From NCBI GenBank assembly GCA_003551405.1, contig PUMO01000164.1, positions 1 to 11,413 of the forward strand: DNA of 11,413 nucleotides, read 5' to 3'. Under the pieces are notes generated by a model, which did no database searches, had not been told where the DNA came from, and saw nothing but the letters and a program-made list of their open reading frames with translations. This document shows, piece after piece, positions 7,366-11,413 of the stretch; the stretch's first letter is position 1, and each line of letters begins with the position of its first letter. A program made the position numbers and the translations under genes. Origin of the DNA: Mollicutes bacterium. GTDB taxonomy: Bacteria; Bacillota_I; Bacilli_A; Izemoplasmatales; Izemoplasmataceae.

Positions 7366-7394
7366 ATTGTAACATGGTAGCGTTTTCACAACAA
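7366..7394 (-). promoter_or_regulatory. promoter of the buk-ptb-bcd-pck-aminotransferase operon
   Basis: On the - strand, a -35 box TTGTTG (7394-7389) is followed by a 17-base spacer and a -10 box TACAAT (7371-7366). Transcription should begin near 7359, giving a leader of about 33 bases before the buk ATG. Spacing is ideal and no better promoter is seen between here and the end of the operon, where gaps are at most 19 bases. Confidence 0.75.
7375..7388 (-). promoter_or_regulatory. cre-like operator (CcpA site) between -35 and -10
   Basis: TGAAAACGCTACCA on the - strand matches 13 of 14 positions of the catabolite response element TGWAANCGNTNWCA (the W near the end is C). It lies wholly inside the promoter spacer, where CcpA binding would block RNA polymerase. 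This implies repression of the operon by preferred sugars. Confidence 0.75.
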
Positions 7395-7482
7395 CACTGA
7401 GAAGGAAAAATATCAAAAAAGTATTGGTGTGTGGAGCGTGGTTGTGCGTTTTTCTTTATTGGGATGTATTGGTTGGCGCAAA

Positions 7483-7507
7483 GAAAAGAGAGTGGGTCCC
7501 ACTCTCT
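7483..7507 (-). terminator. intrinsic terminator of the permease gene
   Basis: AGAGAGTGGG (7487-7496) and CCCACTCTCT (7498-7507) form a perfect 10-base-pair inverted repeat. Read on the - strand it is followed by a T-rich run, TTCTTT after the stem. The stem overlaps the permease stop codon (7506-7508). It isolates the permease from the operon promoter downstream. Confidence 0.8.
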
Positions 7508-8858
7508 AGACTTTGGTTTTGGTTCGGTTAATAAAATAATAGATGGGTAATGCGGCAACGATGACTGCGGTTCCAATCAACGATGGCAGGATGCTTTCAT
7601 AAAAGAGTGCGACCAACAAGAACAGTGTAATCACTATGGTCAAAGCCGGTAATAAAGGGTATCCCCATACTTTATAGGGGCGCGCCAAGTCAGGGCTTCG
7701 GCGTCTAAAAATAAACAGGGCAATGAATATCAGGGTGTTGAATACCAAACCGCCAAATGCGACAAGACTGATTAAATCATCAAGTCCGAAAACGAGAAGG
7801 ATCGTTGCCATGATGGCACTGCCGATGATGGCATAGGTTGGTGTTTTGTGTTTTTCATTTAAGTGGGAAAATGATTTAAAGAGCAGTCCATCTTTACTCA
7901 TGGCGTAATATACACGCGGGAAGGCCATAATGGATGCGTTCAACGCGCCAAAGATACTGATAAGCATTGTGAGCATGACCAAATACATTCCAAGCGTGCC
8001 AAAGACGGCCATGGCTTGATTGATCCCAAGGTAAATCTCATCATTGCTTATAAGACCTTGGATTTCACTGATGGAAAGCACATTGACAATTGAATAGTTA
8101 TAAAGGACATAAAGTGCTGTGATGGATAAAATACTGATGATCAGAGATAGGGGCAAGTTGCGTGAAGGGTTCTTTATTTCTCCTGCAACGTTATTAAGGT
8201 TGGTCCATCCTTCATAAGCCCAAAATGTCGCAACGACCGCAAACGCCACAACAGCCAAGAAAGAAAACAGCGATTCACCGCCCAAGGAAAGACTGAGATC
8301 AACATTTTGTTCACCAACGATAAGTCCACCAATCAAAACCACAAGAATGGGAATGGCCTTCAGCACTAAAAAGACTTTGAGCAGTGCGGTTGAAATGCGG
8401 ACGTTTAAAAAGTTGAAGACACTGAGCAGTGCAATCATACCCGCTGCAATGATAATTTGAACCACACCCGGAATGGCAAATCCAAACGTCGCACTGGTGA
8501 CGTTTGAGAGAACCAGTGAAAAGGCGATTGCAAGTGCCGCTATCGAACCGCTTGACGCCAAGATGAAATTGGTGAATCCGCTCATGAAGGCCAAAGGTTT
8601 GCCATACGCTCGTTTAAGATAGACATAATATCCACCGGCCTCGGGCATCATCGTGCCGAGCTCAGCATATATCAGGCCGTAAAAGAGGGTAATCACACCC
8701 CCGATAAGCCAAGCGAGCAAAGCAGTGCCTACGGAAAAGTCAGTCCGCAGAAGCACGTAAGAACCGACAAAGAAAATCCCACTGCCAACCATAATGCCGG
8801 TTAATATTGAAATCCCTCCAAAGAGGGTAATGTCACGTTTCATAGGGGAAGATGACAC
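7506..8858 (-). CDS. APC-superfamily amino acid permease
   Basis: The 450-residue, strongly hydrophobic protein has about 12 predicted membrane helices. TM1 (about 12-33) holds the unwound-helix motif GSGIF at 25-29. PEAGGYYVYLKRAYG (72-86) and the WAYEGWTNLNNVAGEIKNP segment (213-231) are typical of APC transporters, closest in pattern to the LAT/SteT-like exchangers. SKDGLLFKSFSHLN (321-334) and RRRSPDLARPYKVWGYP (385-401) are also usual in this group. It moves amino acids across the cytoplasmic membrane, by exchange or proton coupling. The start is GTG at 8858-8856, with AGAAAGGA 9 bases upstream; the ATG at 8843 has no binding site. It has its own promoter and terminator and lies between tryptophanase and the catabolic operon on the same strand. 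Tryptophan or branched-chain substrates are plausible from context, but not shown. Confidence 0.9.
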   Translation of the reverse strand: MSSSPMKRDITLFGGISILTGIMVGSGIFFVGSYVLLRTDFSVGTALLAWLIGGVITLFYGLIYAELGTMMPEAGGYYVYLKRAYGKPLAFMSGFTNFILASSGSIAALAIAFSLVLSNVTSATFGFAIPGVVQIIIAAGMIALLSVFNFLNVRISTALLKVFLVLKAIPILVVLIGGLIVGEQNVDLSLSLGGESLFSFLAVVAFAVVATFWAYEGWTNLNNVAGEIKNPSRNLPLSLIISILSITALYVLYNYSIVNVLSISEIQGLISNDEIYLGINQAMAVFGTLGMYLVMLTMLISIFGALNASIMAFPRVYYAMSKDGLLFKSFSHLNEKHKTPTYAIIGSAIMATILLVFGLDDLISLVAFGGLVFNTLIFIALFIFRRRSPDLARPYKVWGYPLLPALTIVITLFLLVALFYESILPSLIGTAVIVAALPIYYFINRTKTKV

Positions 8859-8867
8859 AAAAAACAG

Positions 8868-8875
8868 TCCTTTCT
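8868..8875 (-). promoter_or_regulatory. ribosome binding site supporting a GTG start
   Basis: AGAAAGGA on the - strand stands 9 bases before the GTG at 8858-8856. This decides the permease start in favour of GTG over the ATG fifteen bases further in. Confidence 0.75.
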
Positions 8876-8892
8876 ATTTTGAATACTGGTAA

Positions 8893-8901
8893 ATTATAGC
8901 A
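8893..8901 (-). promoter_or_regulatory. extended -10 promoter of the permease gene
   Basis: TGCTATAAT on the - strand contains a perfect -10 box (8898-8893) preceded by the extended -10 TG. The -35 region (about 8916-8921, ACACAT) is poor, which is compatible with an extended -10 promoter. The predicted leader is about 28 bases. Confidence 0.65.
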
Positions 8902-8917
8902 TTGGTTTAAAAAATAT

Positions 8918-8932
8918 GTGTATGCAATACAC
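8918..8932. promoter_or_regulatory. palindromic candidate operator at the permease -35 region
   Basis: GTGTATGCAATACAC is a perfect inverted repeat (6-base arms, 3-base centre) covering the -35 position of the permease promoter. The shape is that of a dimeric repressor site. The cognate regulator is unknown. Confidence 0.5.
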
Positions 8933-8937
8933 TGAAA

Positions 8938-8954
8938 ATTTTGACAATCAAAAT
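8938..8954. promoter_or_regulatory. second palindromic candidate operator upstream of the permease
   Basis: ATTTTGACAATCAAAAT is a perfect inverted repeat (7-base arms, 3-base centre), centred 21 bases upstream of the first palindrome, about two helical turns. Its position would suit an activator or a second repressor site. It is AT-rich, so chance is a real alternative. Confidence 0.4.
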
Positions 8955-8965
8955 GTTTTGTGTTC

Positions 8966-8992
8966 AAACAAAAAGCCGGCTATGCCGGCTTT
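8966..8992 (-). terminator. intrinsic terminator of tryptophanase
   Basis: AAAGCCGGC and GCCGGCTTT form a perfect 9-base-pair, GC-rich stem with a 3-base loop (8972-8992). On the - strand it is followed by TTGTTT. It begins one base after the tryptophanase stop codon. Confidence 0.9.
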
Positions 8993-8993
8993 G

Positions 8994-10376
8994 TTATTCA
9001 ACGTATTTAAGTGTTGCAGTGAAGTGTCTGAGAACAGGCGGTTCATATTCGAACGTAAGCCCTTTTAATTGCTCACGTTTTGAATAGACGCGCTTAACGC
9101 CCTCAGCAACAACGTCCATATGGTTTTGGGTGTAGGTTCTGCGTGGAATGGTTAACCGCATGAACTGCAAGGGCGTATCCACAGTTTCATTCGTCTTTGG
9201 ATCGCGCCCAAGTAACAAGGAGCCGATTTCTACCGCACGCACACCGCTTTCCAGGTAAAGCTCATTAACCACACTTTGCGCAGGGAATTGGTGATAGGGA
9301 ATATGTGGCGCAAAGGCTTTACAATCCACAAACACGGCATGGCCTCCCGTGGGGTATTGAATGGGAATGCCTGCGTGGCGTAATTGATCACCCAGGTAGC
9401 GAACTTGGTCAATGCGGTGTGCCAGATAATCCACGTCCATGCCTTCTTTTAGTCCTACAGCCAGTGCGTCTATGTCACGCCCGATCATGCCGCCGTAGGT
9501 CGGGAAGCCTTCCATGGGGACTAAGCGTGAGCGCACATTTTTATATAATGTTTCATCATTGTTAATGGCGATGATCCCGCCCATGTTGACAAGACCGTCC
9601 TTTTTGGCGCTCATCAAGAATACATCCGCAAGCGCAAAGGTCTCTCTTGCAATATCCAGAATGTCACTGTCGGCGTAACCTTCTTCACGGGTTTTGATGA
9701 AATAGGCGTTTTCACTGAAACGTGCACCATCGATAATGACTGGAATGTTGTTGTCCATGGCAATCTGTGCCGTTGCTTTTAAGTTTTTCAAGCTGACCGG
9801 CTGACCGCCGGCAGAGTTATTGGTAATGGTAAGGATAACCCCGGCGACATTTTCTTTGCCGTGGGTTTCAATAAGTTTTTTAAGTTTTTGTGTATCGAAG
9901 TTACCTTTAAACGGGTGATACGTACTGGTATCAAAGGCTTCAGGGGTTGCACAGTCAATGGCGGTTGCCCCAGCAATTTCAACGTGTGCGCGGGTTGTAT
10001 CAAAGTGTGTGTTTGAGATGAACACCATGTCATCATGGGTTACAAATTCCGGCAAAACCACTTGTTCAGCACCGCGTCCTTGGTGGGAGGGGATGAAATA
10101 GTCATATTGTGTGATATGCTTGACAACACTTTCTAAGCGGTAAAAAGAATGAGATCCTGCGTAGGCTTCATCACCGCGCATCAGTGCGCCCCACTGTTCT
10201 TGACTCATCGCACCGGTTCCACTGTCAGTGAGCAGATCAATATATACATCTTTGCTTCGTAAGGAAAAGGGGTTGTACCCTGCATTTTTCAGTAAGGTTT
10301 TTCGTTCTTTTTTGGTCGTTTTTTTAATTGGTTCAACCATTTTGATTTTATATGGTTCTGCATGATATTGATTCAT
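8994..10376 (-). CDS. tnaA: tryptophanase (tryptophan indole-lyase)
   Basis: The 460-residue protein belongs to the PLP-dependent beta-eliminating lyases shared by tryptophanase and tyrosine phenol-lyase. IDLLTDSGTGAMS (46-58), MRGDEAYAGS (66-75), SHQGRGAEQ (97-105), NNSAGGQPVSL (186-196), DGARFSENAYFIK (216-228), SAKKD with the Schiff-base Lys259, GFPTYGG (290-296) and RLTIPRRTYTQ (407-417) are all present. Residues that separate the two enzymes point to tryptophanase: Asp126 in FDTTRAH (Thr in tyrosine phenol-lyase), Ile384 in AVEIGS (Arg in the lyase, MERG), and His451 in RHFTA (Phe in the lyase). It cleaves L-tryptophan to indole, pyruvate and ammonia in the cytoplasm; the family needs K+. 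It has its own promoter and terminator, with AGAAAGGA 9 bases before the ATG. No tnaC-type leader peptide precedes it. Some N-terminal segments look like tyrosine phenol-lyase, so side activity is possible. Confidence 0.92.
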   Translation of the reverse strand: MNQYHAEPYKIKMVEPIKKTTKKERKTLLKNAGYNPFSLRSKDVYIDLLTDSGTGAMSQEQWGALMRGDEAYAGSHSFYRLESVVKHITQYDYFIPSHQGRGAEQVVLPEFVTHDDMVFISNTHFDTTRAHVEIAGATAIDCATPEAFDTSTYHPFKGNFDTQKLKKLIETHGKENVAGVILTITNNSAGGQPVSLKNLKATAQIAMDNNIPVIIDGARFSENAYFIKTREEGYADSDILDIARETFALADVFLMSAKKDGLVNMGGIIAINNDETLYKNVRSRLVPMEGFPTYGGMIGRDIDALAVGLKEGMDVDYLAHRIDQVRYLGDQLRHAGIPIQYPTGGHAVFVDCKAFAPHIPYHQFPAQSVVNELYLESGVRAVEIGSLLLGRDPKTNETVDTPLQFMRLTIPRRTYTQNHMDVVAEGVKRVYSKREQLKGLTFEYEPPVLRHFTATLKYVE

Positions 10377-10385
10377 AGGTATCCG

Positions 10386-10437
10386 TCCTTTCTAAAAGTC
10401 CAATTGTCATTATACAAGAAATCAATTAAAATGAAAA
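10386..10437 (-). promoter_or_regulatory. promoter and ribosome binding site of tryptophanase
   Basis: On the - strand a perfect -10 box TATAAT (10414-10409) has a weak -35 TTTTCA (10437-10432) at 17 bases. The leader is about 26 bases and contains AGAAAGGA (10393-10386), nine bases before the ATG. Confidence 0.7.
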
Positions 10438-10445
10438 CGCTAACT
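10432..10445 (+). promoter_or_regulatory. cre-like operator (CcpA site) over the tryptophanase -35 box
   Basis: TGAAAACGCTAACT matches 13 of 14 positions of the cre consensus TGWAANCGNTNWCA (last base T, not A). It shares its first 11 bases with the site in the buk operon promoter. It covers the tryptophanase -35 box, so CcpA binding would repress tryptophanase. Confidence 0.7.
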
Positions 10446-10457
10446 TAAATAATTTAA
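10445..10457. repeat. AT-rich palindrome in the divergent intergenic region
   Basis: TTAAATAATTTAA has 6-base arms around a central A. It lies between the two divergent promoters and abuts the cre-like site. It may be an operator, or just AT-rich promoter DNA. Confidence 0.3.
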
Positions 10458-10476
10458 TGGTTGTAAGGTGAAACCG

Positions 10477-10505
10477 TTGCGGTAGGGCAGTGTACTAGGT
10501 ATAAT
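10477..10505 (+). promoter_or_regulatory. promoter of the flavin oxidoreductase gene
   Basis: TTGCGG (10477-10482), a 17-base spacer and a perfect TATAAT (10500-10505). The ATG follows 19 bases after the -10 box, with GAGGAG as ribosome binding site. Confidence 0.7.
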
Positions 10506-10524
10506 CATGACGAGGAGTGATATT

Positions 10525-11413
10525 ATGAACCCATTTGAATCATTCGACATGAATAAAACACGCCTTCGCAATCGTCTGGCGATGGCACCAATGACTACGT
10601 ATAGTGGAAACCCTGATCATACACCGTCAGAAAAAGAGCTCAATTATTACGCTCTGCGCTCAAAAGACGCTGGTATGGTGATTAGCGCCGCGGTTGCGGT
10701 CAATGAACAAGCCTATGCATTTGACAATCAAATTGCTCTTGAAAACGAAGGGCGTATAGAGGCATTAAAACCACTGGCTGAAGCCATTAAATCAGGTGGA
10801 GCAAAAGCGATTGCACAGCTTCACCATGGGGGCCGTATGAATGAACCCCATCTTTATGAAAACGCGGACGATATTGTGTCCGCCTCAGCAGTCAAAGCAC
10901 CAAGGGAAGGCAAAGTGACACCGCGGGCCATGGAAATTCATGAAATCAAACAGACAGTTCAAGATTTCAAGGAGGCGGCACGCCGAGCGATGGAGGCGGG
11001 CTTTGACGGCGTTGAACTGCATGGGGCCAATACGTATTTGCTTCAACAGTTTGTTTCGCCGCATACCAATAAACGCACCGATGAATATGGTGGAACGCGC
11101 GAAAAGCGGATGCGTTTTGTCCGTGAGATTGCTGAGGAAACCCAGGAAGTTATCAAGGCGTACGGCGGCATTCTGGGTTACCGTTTTTCCCCAGAAGAAA
11201 TCGAAGAAGACGGGTTGACGATGGAAGACACGCTTTATTTGGTTGAAACCTTGAAAAATTATGATTTTGATTATTTGCACGTGTCCTTGCGTCGTTATGA
11301 TCAAAGTTCCATGCGTGAAAAACGTGATGAGACGCCGCTTGTACTGAAAATACAATCAGTGCTCAATAAAGCCATTCCACTGATGGCTTCAGGCGGCATC
11401 AGTTCTAAAGATG
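10525..11413 (+). CDS. NADH:flavin oxidoreductase, Old Yellow Enzyme family, 3' end cut off
   Basis: 296 codons are present, and the gene runs off the right edge (full-length relatives usually have about 340-400 residues or more). The N-terminal RNRLAMAPMTT (15-25) is the FMN-binding start of the barrel. AQLHHGGR (97-104) contains the flavin-contacting Gln98. ELHGANTYLLQQFVSP (164-179) with NKRTDEYGG (182-190) is the family signature, with the substrate-activating pair His166 and Asn169. GYRFSPEE (218-225) has the phosphate-side Arg220, and ASGGI (288-292) is the FMN phosphate loop. The family reduces activated C=C bonds using NAD(P)H through FMN. The ATG at 10525 has GAGGAG upstream. It is transcribed away from tryptophanase with its own promoter. 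The physiological substrate is unknown. Confidence 0.92.
   Translation, partial: MNPFESFDMNKTRLRNRLAMAPMTTYSGNPDHTPSEKELNYYALRSKDAGMVISAAVAVNEQAYAFDNQIALENEGRIEALKPLAEAIKSGGAKAIAQLHHGGRMNEPHLYENADDIVSASAVKAPREGKVTPRAMEIHEIKQTVQDFKEAARRAMEAGFDGVELHGANTYLLQQFVSPHTNKRTDEYGGTREKRMRFVREIAEETQEVIKAYGGILGYRFSPEEIEEDGLTMEDTLYLVETLKNYDFDYLHVSLRRYDQSSMREKRDETPLVLKIQSVLNKAIPLMASGGISSKD

Noticed and set aside
7327..7416. 30-codon N-terminal extension of the butyrate kinase frame
   Set aside because: It overlaps the -10 box and cre-like site, has no ribosome binding site and is unlike kinase N-termini; the ATG at 7326 has a perfect AGGAGG.
8941..8946. TTGACA on the + strand as a -35 box
   Set aside because: No -10 box lies at 16-18 bases downstream, and there is no + strand gene; the bases belong to the palindrome and the tryptophanase 3' region.
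10377..10409. TnaC-like leader peptide or riboswitch before tryptophanase
   Set aside because: The predicted leader is only about 26 bases, with no room for a Trp-containing peptide or a structured RNA.
10469..10482. Possible further cre site TGAAACCGTTGCGG over the oxidoreductase -35 box
   Set aside because: Only the first half fits; three fixed positions in the second half mismatch, so it is not called.
10885..11355. 156-codon open frame on the - strand opposite the flavin oxidoreductase
   Set aside because: It is a shadow of a clear Old Yellow Enzyme gene, with no ribosome binding site or domain.

Overview
The window looks like chromosome from a low-G+C Bacillota, probably Bacilli or an Erysipelotrichia-like relative. 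The reasons are strong purine-rich ribosome binding sites (AGAAAGGA, GGAGG), sigma-A-type promoters, CcpA-type cre operators, use of GTG and TTG starts, and TGA used as a real stop, which excludes the Mycoplasma code. The genus is not determined. No RNA genes, CRISPR arrays, insertion sequences, prophage or attachment sites were seen.

Layout. (1) 2-253 (+): the end of a small membrane protein cut by the window edge. (2) 325-1161 (+): an aldo/keto reductase with altered catalytic residues, closed by a terminator at 1165-1210 that also serves the convergent operon. (3) 7326-1256 (-): a tight five-gene operon in the order butyrate kinase, phosphate butyryltransferase, leucine dehydrogenase, divergent ATP-type PEP carboxykinase, class I aminotransferase. 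Its promoter has a cre-like site exactly between the -35 and -10 boxes. (4) 8858-7506 (-): an APC-family amino acid permease with its own promoter, two palindromic candidate operators and its own terminator. (5) 10376-8994 (-): tryptophanase, with a promoter overlapped by a second cre-like site and a terminator directly after the stop codon. (6) 10525-end (+): a divergently transcribed, incomplete Old Yellow Enzyme-type oxidoreductase.

How it fits together. The central theme is amino acid catabolism. The permease could import amino acids. Leucine dehydrogenase and the aminotransferase turn them into 2-oxoacids. After oxidation to acyl-CoA by an enzyme not in this window, Ptb and Buk recover the acyl group as a free (branched) fatty acid plus ATP. 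The PEP carboxykinase-like protein could link oxaloacetate to PEP, and tryptophanase releases pyruvate, ammonia and indole. The two cre-like sites suggest that the kinase operon and tryptophanase are both repressed when a preferred sugar is present. This regulatory and metabolic link is inferred from motifs and gene order. The main points for a second look are the unusual operon make-up, the divergent PEP carboxykinase, and the aldo/keto reductase with two substituted tetrad residues.
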